A stretch of 64,000 nt of DNA from positions 186,001 to 250,000 of the forward strand of contig JAYKAV010002950.1 in the NCBI GenBank assembly GCA_035582835.1, in the 5' to 3' direction. The DNA comes from Phoebastria nigripes (Eukaryota > Chordata > Aves > Procellariiformes > Diomedeidae). The translations under genes and the position numbers were made by a program. Positions 25,441 through 37,665 of the stretch are shown here, in pieces. Within the stretch, counting starts at the first letter, position 1. Every line of letters begins with the position of its first letter. Under the pieces are notes generated by a model. It saw nothing but the letters and a program-made list of their open reading frames with translations, was not told the origin of the DNA and searched no databases.

Positions 25441-26610
25441 GTGTTACATATGGAATCGTGTTACTCCCCAGGAGTCAGCTTGTCTGCATAGATTATATTT
25501 ATTGTCACCTTGATACTTTCCCTTAGAGGTACTTAACTATTCCTTATATCTATTGATCCTTTCTTCCATAGATCCATTGATTTTCAGTTTCATCATTTTG
25601 CAGTACAATGGATAATGATTACTTGTGGGTCACTCCAAATTATTTTTACCTTCTTTTTTTTGTTAGTTAGTTTTTCTTCTTTCTGATGGTTATATAAGAT
25701 GTTTATACTGTAGAAAAAAGGTGTTCAAAGATGGTAATTTTTCAACTTTTCACATTAGGAAAAATTTTAGGATTACTTATGCCTCTGCTCTGTGAATTTG
25801 TGCAAAATGCAGTCTATCAAGGAAGATCTCTTGAAAGGTAAAGTTATGTGTGGTTTCAGAGAGGAAGAGCTATGGCACATCTTTGCTGTCAGTGCAAGAT
25901 GTGAAGCCCATGGAAGAGTTGAGAAGCTGTTAGTAAAAGATCCTTAAATATGAGGATTCAGGGCAAATTACTGTGAGCATTCATGTGTATCTACTAAATC
26001 ATAAGACCAGCTCTTGGCTCCCATCTCCAGGATGAAGAGAATTACTCCCTTCTTTTCAGGGTAGTCATAAGTTCCCATCTCTTGGCTTCGCTGATGGAAT
26101 AGGTCCCCTGGGGTTTTGCATTTTGCCAGGGGATATGCCTTCTGTAGACCCCAACACCTCTTCTTGTGCACCTGTACACTATTTGTGTGTAGTGCTGTTC
26201 ACACACCTTTACAGCAGACAGAATGACAGTGACTATGAAGAAATACCCAGTCAAGCTGTTGACTATTATTTACTCCATTCCCTTTAACACACTGTATAAT
26301 GTTAAAAAGCTAGTCTGGGATTTCTCTCACCTCATTTTAGCTTTCTAAAAGTTAACTTAGCTAATTGCCCAGGCTCCCTCTACTGTCAGTGGAGAAAAAG
26401 ATAGATATCTCCTGATCACAGTTCATCAGCTGTCTCTAACTGCTATTTTGGGATGGGGTAATTCATCCTCTTGAAGTGCTTCCTACTTTGCACTGACTAT
26501 AGAAGAAGACTAGGTGTCTAACTCTTACATGGCTAAGGTGGCTAATGGCAGAAGAGACAAATGGCACTCTTGTGAAGTATTTTATACTTGTCTTATGCAA
26601 AGAAGGCATG

Positions 26611-26790
26611 TGGTCAAAACAGTCTGGTGTACAGCTACCAACTCCCAGGCCTGCCTGCGATTCAAGAAAAAGGACTTTTGTTCTTATCTGAATGACCCCA
26701 TCACTTGGCCATGTGCCTTATTTGCTCTGAACTTCATTTTTCCTTTCTGGGAAATGGATGAATACCTAAATTACAGTGTATATATAGAAT
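26611..26790 (+). mobile_element. Probable MIR-family SINE relic
   Basis: The order fits MIR on the plus strand: GCCTGCCTGCGATTCAAG (MIR ctgCCTGggtTCaAAt), then ATGACCCCATCACTTGGCC (tgacCttgggcaagtCACTTaac), then CTCTGAACTTCATTTTTCC and TTCTGGGAAATGGATGAATACCT without its last bases (cTCtgggcCTCAgTTTcCtcaTCTGtaAAATGGggatAATACCT). It is diverged but collinear over about 170 bp. A 101-codon open frame across it (26514-26819) is therefore not a gene. Confidence 0.55.
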
Positions 26791-27679
26791 GTCTTTTGGT
26801 TGTAGTTAAAACGGCATAAGGGATCCAGGTACCTCTTTTGTTATTTTCCATGACCTATGGTGTAGAAGAAATATCCTTTGAATCAAGCTTAGCCTCAGCT
26901 CTTTATCTCAGGTAAATTCCTGAGGCATTTATAAGGCAGGTAAGCAGGCAGTAGGAATCGAGAGCTTTGGATTTTTTATAGAAGTCCTAAGTGGATAAAA
27001 CTTTACACGCATTACTTTAAAAAGATTACCCCCCAGACAATCTCTCCTACCACTGTCAACAGAGAAAACAAGTTAAAAGCTTGAGTTAAATGGTTTGTAT
27101 ATAATACATTGTCCTTTTGAATAACTGAGCTTGAATCCATTTGAATCAAAAATATTACCTGTCATAAGGAACTGCAGTTTTCAATATCAAAGCATCTTGA
27201 ATAAAAGCCATTACTCCTTTTTAAATAAAAAGTGATTTCATTTGTGCTCTTAGCAGCAGAAGTCCTACTGTTAACTTTACATTTACTTAATATGCCTTTT
27301 CTGTGGATACTTCTTTGCAACACTCGACTGCAGTAGCTGTGGCTAAGCACCATCCCTTATTAGACGATTCAGTAAGACTAGAGGGGAGATAGCCCTGGTC
27401 AACGCATACATTTCCAGTTTTGCCCCATGTGCAGCTTTCCTTTAGGTGTCAGTTCGAGACATGACACCTTGGGTTCTGTTGTTGGGATCTTTTGCTTTCA
27501 TTTGGCTTATTTTGTATGTATGAATTCAACAGGGAAGAGTCTGGGAAGGAAAAAAAAAAACAGAGTTCCTGTCAATTCCAGTAAATGCAAAAGGGATATT
27601 ACTGTTAAATCAGAAGTAACTGCTGCTACTGTGCGACTGTGACTATTTGCCTTTGTCTCCCTATGTGTTTTGGTCTGCA
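26791..27679. other. Non-coding, no gene seen
   Basis: No repeat or frame that I can assign. Confidence 0.55.
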
Positions 27680-28270
27680 GCCATTAATAGCTTGGACTCC
27701 ATGAAGCAGTAGCAAAGGGGAGTGTGTCAGAGCAGCAGGCCAAAATTAAATTACAGCAACCTCGCGCTTTGCATTAAAATCTCCACTAAGCAATGGAGAC
27801 TTGTAATTGTCCGGATTTTCCTTAAAGACAATGGCCCTCCATGCAACTGGCTACACTCAGTTAATTCATGCTGTCAGCTTCCTTTATTGGCTGTGGGGAA
27901 TGCAGTATTGATTCTTGAACTCAACAGCAGCACAAAGAGCCACTAGTGCATGGTCAAAATGCAGCAATAAAGGGCTGGCAGCTTGAGAAAAGCAGCCATT
28001 CCGTTGCACAAACAAGGTCAATTAGAGGACAGTGCAGCATAATATAAATAGCATTAGCAGCCCTCTTCAACCATGATGAGACCATGCTGGGAAGATGACA
28101 ATAAATAAAATAGGGTTTAATGCAGAGTAAATACAAAAGCATTTAATGTAATTTAATTTAAAACCTCGCATCCCTTTAAAAGTACCATCAATTAAAAAAT
28201 ACTTATCTTTAAAAAAAAGACGACGATTCTTTTCAGGTAAATCTCTGTATAAATTAATTATGTACATATG
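27680..28270. promoter_or_regulatory. Candidate conserved non-coding element
   Basis: The sequence is complex, repeat-free and dense in homeodomain-type ATTA/TAAT cores, with a nuclear-receptor half-site CAAGGTCA at 28013-28020 and GC-box-free surroundings. It shows no codon structure or splice pattern. Its word texture (CAATAAAGGGC, AATTAGAGGACAGTG, TTTAATGTAATTTAATTT) is like deeply conserved vertebrate enhancers. This is inference from appearance; no alignment was possible. Confidence 0.3.
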
Positions 28271-31200
28271 TAGAACTGAATGGGAATGTATTGTTTAATA
28301 AATGGTTAATTCTTAAATTACAGCTGTGGGATATTATGTCTGTCTGTGTAATCTCTTACTTTTTATTAATACAAATCTTTCAGTGTCATTTGAGTGTAAT
28401 AATAGGACAAAAGCGTATCTGCATTTTTAGTTCAGAAGTTAAAAAAAGTTGCAAAGGATCTTTATGTCCTTCTTTAAGATCTTGTAATTATTATCTTTTT
28501 TATATGAGAGACGACTTCTTATTATTATGCCAGCTCAGAATTAATTACAAATGTAATATACATCATTCTGCTAACACATAGAGTACGCTAAGCGAATTAG
28601 GCTCTTAAAATAGATAATGGGCCTCAGATAGGCAGCTGATAAACCTAGGCTGTATAAGGAAGCTGAAAAGGTTTCAAAACTATTTAATTGTTTAGACAGC
28701 AAGATAAACATTTGTTTCAAAGCCCTGTTAAATAACGAATGTGCTGAAAGCTGACAGAAGAGCTAGGTTTAGAGCTCTGGTTTACCTGTGCAGTCTTACA
28801 ATTTTTTTGGCAGTACAAACCTGCTACTGGACCCCTCCTCGCTTTCTTGAGCTTTTGGAAGTATTCGCATCAACTTTGGGTATACTTAACATCCATTAAA
28901 ACTGGAAGTAATTGGAATGAGACCTGTGATGAAGGTTGAGTATGAAGTCAAATCTTACCTGTGTTGTAATGCTGTATCTTGTATCTGCCACAGTGCAATA
29001 ATAACCGTATCATTCTACACGTAGTATGTGTAAGACCTTTGAGGAGGGATAGAAATAGCGAGGTTTTCCTTGTAAAACAAGTGGGTCTTCCAAATTATTC
29101 TACAAGAAATTCCTTCCTACACTATCAATGGAATCAGCAGGAGCTCCTTGCCTCAGAGAGCAACAGAAATGCCTTCTGGGCTGACTGGAAGTATGGGAAC
29201 TTTATTCAGCTGTTAAGTAGAGTAATGAGTAGAATGCTGCTTCTATTTTTATGAGGTTGAAATATCAATACAGCTTGGAGATAGTGAGCAAAAGAGGAAC
29301 AAATTAGCTTATTATGATTCCTGCCATCTAGGAAGCACAAGGTAAAGGATTGCAAGTCTTAGTATATATGTCCTAGGCTGGGACTTCTGTTTCTTGGGAA
29401 GTGCAGCTGTCCTTAATTAATTTTTTGAAGTTGCTGATTTTTGTCAGACAAGGTAAAACCAGAGGATAAAGATGACAGAAACAAGACAAAGACCAATAAA
29501 ATAAAGGGAGTAAGTGTGAGAAGTTCTAATTTTTTGTCACAAAGAAAACTTTATTTTCTGGACTTTTTTCTGTCTTTCATTCTGGAGCTGAGGCAGATTA
29601 CAGGGTAAAAGGCAAATAAATGCATCCAGTGACCAATTAGCTCTTGTGCATATTTTTGCTTCTCCTTAGCCCCTCTTCCTCTTCAAGTATGTAAGCAATT
29701 GGACTTCTTTGGGATTTGTTCCTTTTCTGCAAGACAAGATTGACTAATAGTGTAATTAAAATAATAGTTTTTAATAATAGGTTTTAAAGAGAATATCAAT
29801 GAAGCAAATGCCTTCAGGTGGCTGGCTGGAAAGTTTTTTGCATCTTTTAGAACACAACCTTAAGTGGAATCAGTGTGTTCGGAAGGAAAATCAGATAACT
29901 TATGTTATCTCCTAAGCCAAAGCAGAATAATAGTTGTAGCAAGATTTGTAGGAAGAGGTAGCATTTGTAGTTTTGTTTTGCATTACATATACTTTTTATT
30001 GATTTCTTTTGGTGTTACTCAAGAATTATGGAGACCAAATAAATTTTACTTGGGCAATTCAATAATTTTATAAAGAGATTTCTTCTTTGTTTCTTGACTT
30101 TGAAACTGTAAAATTTTTTATCCCAAGGGTGCAGGGAAGCAGAGTGTTTCTATGAGCTCCTTGGTATTTAGGAGAAGTGTGTGGGACAATGTGTCTTCTT
30201 TCCTCATACATGGCCATCGCATCTCAGTGATAGCAAAATATTTCTTTCTTCCTTCATCTCCTTTTTGCTCATCATTTTTAATCCCAATGTCCCATAAGGG
30301 TCTATAAATATATCATGCACTGTAATTACCTCTGGAACATGTACTAGGTGACTTCTGACTTCTAGTGAGGTGCTTCTAGAGGTTTACTTTTAACCCATTG
30401 TAAGGATCAGGGACGTAGCTATGTTAAGAAGTCATTAGTGTTCAGATACCTCCATTCACAAACATTGTGCTACTAATGAAATGAAAGTTTTCAAACACTT
30501 TCTTTTCTTCCCAACACCACCAAACTGCAATTCCCTTTGGGAATGAACTTCCCACCTTCATCTTCTTTTGGAGACGTGAGAGATGATCCTGTCACTCCTA
30601 AGGTGTCACTCTGAAAAGCAGCAGGTATTCCACTCTTGATTCTGTCTTGACACCTTGTTAGTTCACTCTGGAGAGAGATAGGTACTTTTTTTACTTTACT
30701 TTTATTTTCAAGATAGGCCTCAGGAATATGTTTTAAGATTGTAAAAAGTCTGCCTTCTCTGAATAGGGTGGGTAGGAGTAGAGAGAGAAATTCAAAGAGA
30801 TTGCAAATGGAGACTTACGACTACAAATTTTGCAACTCGCAGCAGATATATGTAAAGGAGAGGAGGATGCTGAGTAGTCCAAGTAAGAGCCAGGAGACAA
30901 TTTGGAGAAAGGCAAGTGACAAGGCAATGTGTTCCTCAGAAATTTGGAAAGCTGCAAGTTTTGACTGCAGCTCAAACTAGGAAAGTCTTTTTCCAAGTCC
31001 CTAGAGGGAAGCATATGATTTGACAACATACCCCAGAGGAGGCAGAGAGCGGAAAATAGACTGGATATAAAGATGACAGATCTGTGCTCGTTCTTCATTC
31101 CTGAAAGTGTAAAGAAAGTTTCTAGGAAGTAGAGAAGGTGTGTGGTTCTAGGTCCAGGTCATTCTCCAACCTCACCGTGAGGAGATCAAGAAGCAAGAAT

Positions 31201-34200
31201 ATAAATGATTCTCATTCTTCTGGGTCATGCAAGAGAAGTGAAAGTCCACTTATTGTACAAGTCTGTAAAGGAAATAAAAATGGGAAGTAGAATTTGCAAA
31301 ACATTGGTTCTATATCTTACTGAAAGAGACAAGCCTGTGAAATATGCACAAGTGTAACATGCATAACACCTGGTAATGGATTTGATTGTTTATATTATGA
31401 AACATAGCAATGTCATGGTTGAGACTGTGATCTCATGGGTTTACATGTTGGGAATCAAGAAGATAGCAAGCCCAACCCCCATAACTATGTATTTAGGAAT
31501 GCAGAGGATATCACAACTCTAAAGAACAACATCATAGTGTAAAAGTGCTTATAAGCACATTTAAAACTGGGGGATTTACAGAAAACATTTTATCATGTGC
31601 CAACAAACTGTACAAGATGTAGGAACGGGAGAGCCTTTTATGTTTGCCTCAAAGATCTTGAGTCAAAAAAACTCGGAAGAGGAATAGTGAGAAATTTTGT
31701 GTCGGTATTCTAATATCTCTTAACACCATTCCTCTCCCCCCTCTTCGTTACATGATCCATCTTCTAGAGTGGTACAAGCTGCAGCGACCAGTGGAGTCTC
31801 AGTTTATTTGCCTCTTTGAAGTGCCTCATCAGAGAGTCACCAAAGACATGCTCTACTATCGTGTATCTTTGTCATGCTTGTATTCATGAGGGTGAAGGAG
31901 GAAACGAGTAAAATATGGGCAACATGGGTAGGTTAGTCAGTCTCATGCTCAGATTAGATTATGGGGGCAAAGCTTCAGATGGTGTCTTTGGAAGAACTGG
32001 TTTTGGATTCCCTTCAGAAGGTGATTTTCATGCACAAAAGTGGCCTTAGGAAAGGGCAGTTCAGGAGGAGATTTCCACCTTGGGTTTTTTCTTATCCTGG
32101 CTGTGCTCATAGCCAAGAGTGAGAGCTGTATGGTGGTAAAGGTTGAGAAATGAGAGCCTGCTTTTTTCATATGATGACCAAACAGTCTCAAGAGCTGAAT
32201 CTGTAAGTCTTAATGGGTAATGATGCTTATAGGACAGCTGTATTGTTAGCATGCCAGGGGCTATTATTCAGTGCAGAAGATGACCCCAAAAACCAGTTCC
32301 CACTTAAAAGGAACATGGGATTTCACAAATGGATTTTGTGCTTGCAAGGAGAGGGAAAGATTTGACACTTTACAAACGAAAGTCCTTTCTTCTTTAGTAA
32401 CCTCTTCACCCTTACGGGGCAGAAGAATTAGAGGATTCTGAAATTAGTTGTACAGAATCCGTTTGTCATATGATGTGAACCATGGACAGAGAACATTTAA
32501 GTGTCTCTTGCATATGAGTCTATAGAACCTACTTTCTTCATTGTTTAAATACATTTCATGTCTATTTTTTGCTCATGTATCCTGGTTAGGTTCCCAATGG
32601 TATTCTTGTAAAATATCTCTTAATGACTCTTTTCTTCCTGTGGGCTCTTCCTAAAATCTTTTTATCAAAAAAGCCCTTTTCTTTTTTTTTTTTTTTTTAG
32701 CTGCATGTATATAAACATTTAGACATCAAAAAGTCTGCAGTAGGTAAAACCATTTCATTAATGATAGAAATAAATCTAGTGATAAAATATGCCTATGAGA
32801 TGATGAACAAAGACATCTCTTTTTAATTTGCATACTGTTTCATTAGGAAATTTATAATACAGTTAGCTCAAAAATACACAAAGAAAAATCTTGTGAAATG
32901 TGTTGAGACCTCTTCAAAAATGAATTAAAAGAGGAAAAGATTTACCTTTTTTTATTTAGAATATTTGTTCTGAACTGATGGTACAAAAAGAATAAGAATG
33001 ACAGCTCATTCCAAGTGACCGATCTCGGTACTCTCTTGTGCTTAAATGATGTGTTCTGAAAAGGTAAGTCCTTGGAGCCTTAGCAACTCCCAGTACCCCC
33101 TCAGTGTCCTCTAAATAGCTTCTCTTTTCCTCTTTTCCCTGCTGAGAGCAATGGCTTCATTTCTACCTCTGTCTGGAAATATTAGAATAAGAAAAGTAGT
33201 TTATGAAAGAAAAAGAAAAAAACACCACAACCTTCTTTTTTACCCAAATACCTCATACAGTAATCAGTATTTCAGATATCATACTAGCAAGTACGGAGAC
33301 ATCTTCAGATCCATGGCACTTTCCCACCTCTTCAGAAAAAAGTGTGAAGACCAATTTCCCTGACATCTTTTCAGATGCTGAAGTTCCCAGAATTCTATTC
33401 AAATTGCATTGTTTTTTAGAAGAAAATCTAAATATTTAAAACCACAACATCTTGAAATCAGGGAAGAGTCAAGTCAATAATTTTCCATGGCTCACATTTC
33501 CTGGCAAGAACTGCACTCCACTCTGAGGCAGCATAAGCTTCAAGAGATTAATCTTGAATGTATAGGCAATCAGGTAATGTATACAGTTTATCTAAAGTTG
33601 GTCAAACAAAAGGGTATTAAAGAGCAGTATATGTTATAGTTTAATATAATGAAATGCCTCAATAGTTGTTGGACGGGAATCGAAAGAAACAGTGCTGTTA
33701 AAACCCAAAGCATGCCATTATTGGACAATAATATGTAAGTGAAATGCATTATTATGATTATAAATAGGTCATTTCTAAAGGAAATATACTAGATGCAGAC
33801 AGGAATAACAAATCATGTGTAAAAAGAAATGACCTTTCACAGAGCAAAGAACGGTAAATAGAAGAGACTGCATGAGACTTCCCTCTGCTAAAAGGAGGAA
33901 GAGTCCTTGTTTGTTGGGGAGGTACTGGGGAAGTTGCACCTCTCCCACCTGTTGGTTTGACTGCATCCAGTTGGCTGCAATTTGCAGTGTATGCAGACTG
34001 TCCACGGCATGCGCGGGTTAGGAAGGGCATATGAAAGGACTGAGTATCCAATTATTGCATCTGGCTGTTTATCACTGCTGAGTCTAAACAGAGAACGGAA
34101 GGGATTTAAAACAGTATAAGAGAATCCAAGGCACCCTCGACCCCATTAGCAGAGATAATAAAGATGATTCATAAATGGAGCTGTGTACATCATCCTTCAG

Positions 34201-37200
34201 AGAGATGTCTAAGCAGTTGTTTTGGGGATATTCAGCCTCAGGAAGTAAAAGAAAGATGATTTTCCTTCACCTAAGTAGCTGGGATTATAAACTGGGGGTG
34301 TATGTTAGGATATAGACTGAAATTTAATTATTTTATTTTTCCCTGACATTCACAATCAAAAGTCATATTCTCACTGAGTGATACAAGGAGAGAATGGTAG
34401 CTACCAGTATCACCAAGAATGAAGACCTAAAGACCTTTTTCATTCAACAGAAAATTGCAAAATTCTTTATAGAAATGTTTTAAAACAAGCAGAAAGCCAT
34501 AAAATCCCAGGAAGGATTTGGTAGGAAATGTAGAATGGGAATATAGAATAAGAATCAGAATAAATTTATGAAGATTTATCATTTTCTTTCAAATTAGTCT
34601 TTCATTTAACATTCAGAGAGTCAGTGTATGAATGCTGCCTGGCACACTGAATTTAAACAAGAATTTGGTCTTAATGCAGAAATTAGTACCGTAACCAGCC
34701 ACAAAACGAATGTTAACTGATCACTCCACCACTGAATACATCTTCCAAAAGGGCTTGTCTGCATATGTTTTATCTCAGAAGTTGCACAAAAGACATCCTT
34801 CTCAAAATAGGGCCAGTCTGAAATCAGCACATCAAAAATTCAGTGCCATGTAGCCACTCCGAATTCTAGGCTTGAAGCTGCAATTGCAGTGCCAGTAAAG
34901 AGACCAGAAAGCTTTTGGCAAGAGCTTTCCAGTTTTGGCTCATATGCAAAAACTGTATAACATTCTCTGAGTTTAAATGTTTAGAGAAAATGTCACATTT
35001 TTCTACAGTGGAAATTCTTTATTTTATTCTTTTAATATTCTTTTTGTATGAAATCACATGTAAAATAATGCATTTATTCACCTATATATATTCTCATCTG
35101 AAGGGATCCAGAGGGTTCATTGTTCATATTTTTCTAACACTCCTCCCCTCCAAAAATAGCGTGTTGTAACTATGGTATTAAGTCAATACATTCCATTTTT
35201 ATTTTCAATTTCAAATCATTACTTTAAAAAATCGTTAATGAATATCGAACTCATGAAAGCCTGGGTTTATTGTCCTGGAAACTGATGTCCACTAGATAGA
35301 AAACAGCCTTTGAGTCAGTAATGGTCGACCAAGGATTCATCACAGCTGTGAACATCCTTTAGTCACACTGTGAGCATTTGTGGTTTATACCCACCCTAAT
35401 CTTTCAGGCTGTGACCAAGAAAAAGAATGCCAATGTTATTAATTGTTTCTGAACTGACAACGTTATTGCAGTGAAGAGGTCTGTTTGTATGAACCACCAA
35501 GTAGCGCATGAAACAGGGTATGAGTTATCTTCAACCTTGGAACTTCCACATCAGTTTTGATTATCTGCATAAATTCAGTCCACAGTTAAATGCTCTGGTA
35601 GTTTTATTTTTGTTTCTGCTTCTGTTATATAGCTTTTCTATATTCTTGTTTCTAGGACTGAAAACAACAGCAGTTTGAGGCTTCCTTGTGGCAAGAAACT
35701 CTTGACTCTTTCTGTGGAAGTGAATTACAAAGGCTTCTTAAACTATAAAGACAGAATGAAGAGACATATCTACATATGTTCATGGACTATACTGCTCAAC
35801 GTACAAGCTCTCATATCCATTCATATCAACTAATGCCACAGAAAAAGATGTTGCAATTTCAGACCTGCAGTTTCCCATAGCATCGATCACCCAAAGATGT
35901 TGACAGATGGATTTGTAAGCCTGCAAGATATGAGAAAAGTGTACAAAATATCAAACAGTTAGAGGAGGTAGAATGTGATTTCATTGCCTGTATTCTAATA
36001 CACAAGAGAACATTCAATAAGGTCAAATTAAAGAAATTTACAATAGTTTTTCACAGTGTGAATTGTACGTGAAACCCATTGCCACTAGAAGTTACAAAGA
36101 TCAAGAATTCAGCAAAATTAAGAAAGGAATCAAACTTTGTAAGTAGAGCAGTCCAGTCCAGTGTCAGCCTAATTAGCTATAAGCATGTGATGTAACGAGT
36201 GTTAAACTTTACACTTTGGGATAAAAGCAGTCTTGATTCTGTTATTAATTAGGAAGAGACTTAGGGTGTGAGGCAGACAACTTTTATGAGCCTGCTGCAG
36301 GACTTTTAAATCTCCCTCTGGAGCGCTAAGTTTTTCCAAATAGTATATGATAACAGGTGGGCGTTATTCTGACCCAGGATGTCAATTCACATGTTTCTAT
36401 CTATCTACCTAAATAAACTTTTTTGATTAAAAAAGTTGTCCACAATATTACTACATTTGGCCTTTAAGTCTAAATGCAGTTAATGAATTCTTCTGAAGAA
36501 TGGCCCATTGTAGAAAATAGAACAATCTGATTTTTATGAAGTTCCAATCTTATCAGCTTAAAGAAAAATATGTATTTATCTGCAGATATGTTCATTAATT
36601 TCTCAGTGCGTCCAAACAGATATCCCATTTATTTATTAAGTAAAATTAAAGAAACCCCGAACATGCAATTGCTGACTTTTGTATTATTCCTTTGATTTTA
36701 ACTCTATGTATCTTGTAAGCAGGTCGTTAAGATAATGGCATTAATAGTACTCATCTGAATATGGGTTGTCCTCTTTGATGTGCCTAGCAATATGCTGGTC
36801 TGTATGAAATTAAATAGTAACACCAACACCCACAGTAAGAAGAAAAAAGTGAGTGTATGAGAAATATTTCCTTAATATCTGTGACTGTTTGTGAAGGCTA
36901 AAATTACCCCAGTAAGTTATAAAAAGGTCACAGATTGCCTCATTTATTTAATACCATGAAAACAGCCTTTTATTCAGGAGTTTGCCTGCAGTCAAAGATA
37001 ATTATTACCACCGTATTACATAATTTTTGCTATATGGTATGTAGATGAGCAAAAGTGTTGTAAACAACCATCAAACTCCAGGATGATCATAGCATGAATG
37101 AGGAAACGGGCAGCTACCTTTCAAATCTCATTTCCAGGAGCTGCTGTAAATTAAGATCAGGAGACATAATGCTTCTGAATCTTTGAACTCAGCTATCAGA

Positions 37201-37570
37201 CTTTTATTGTCTTTACTAATTTCAAAAGTAAACCTGACTCATGGTTCTTATTACAGATGTATAATTAGATGATTGAAGGTTAATGACTTCACAACTATAT
37301 TTCAGGGACTCGGGACTCATCTAAGGTCTCGCTAATGACAGGATTCAAAATCTTTGTCTATGGGCCCACCAGACAGCACTTCCAAGGGAGAGCAGAAACC
37401 TCTGGTAACCGATTTGTAAACGTTCATTTGTTTTGATCCCTGAAGCCATTATTTTTATAACTGCAGGATGGTGCTTTAGAAAAACTCTTCCAGTTGTAAC
37501 ATAAAAGCTTTATTCTTCAATGATCTGAGCACCATGGCTCTACCCAGAAATTCACATTAATAGTTGCTTA
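28271..37570. other. Non-coding, no gene seen
   Basis: More than 9 kb without an assignable gene or interspersed repeat; only the poly-T at 32682 stands out. The 121-codon minus-strand frame at 30733-31098 is serine/leucine-rich with no domain. Long repeat-free stretches like this are usual in bird genomes. Confidence 0.55.
32682..32698. repeat. Poly-T tract
   Basis: Seventeen T, preceded by CTTTTC. No retrocopy with a matching A-tail is recognisable beside it. Confidence 0.85.
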
Positions 37571-37665
37571 CCTTTAAGCACTTAAACACTGGTTTCTTAT
37601 TGATTTCAGTAGTATTTCTCACATGCTTCAGGTTAAGCTCCAGCTTAAGTGCTTTTACAGATAAG
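37571..37665. repeat. Palindromic sauropsid-type repeat (TTAAGTGCTT arms)
   Basis: A perfect 10-bp inverted repeat, AAGCACTTAA at 37576-37585 and TTAAGTGCTT at 37645-37654, flanks a core containing TTATTGATTTCAGTAGTATT. The arms and the TTGAcTTCAgTggnattt core match a repeat seen widely in bird, crocodilian and turtle genomes whose copies read ..TTAAGCAcatGCTTAAgTGCTTT... The family name is not recalled. Confidence 0.5.

Larger units (their letters stand above)
23691..26610. other. Non-coding, no gene seen
   Basis: Holds the (AAT)n at 23936 and the palindromic repeat at 25369. CAACATGCTTAAATGTTCTC near 25288 may be a decayed arm of the TTAAGTGCTT group. Nothing coding. Confidence 0.55.

Noticed and set aside
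30733..31098. 121-codon minus-strand open frame
   Set aside because: Serine- and leucine-rich with no recognisable domain; another frame overlaps it on the plus strand.
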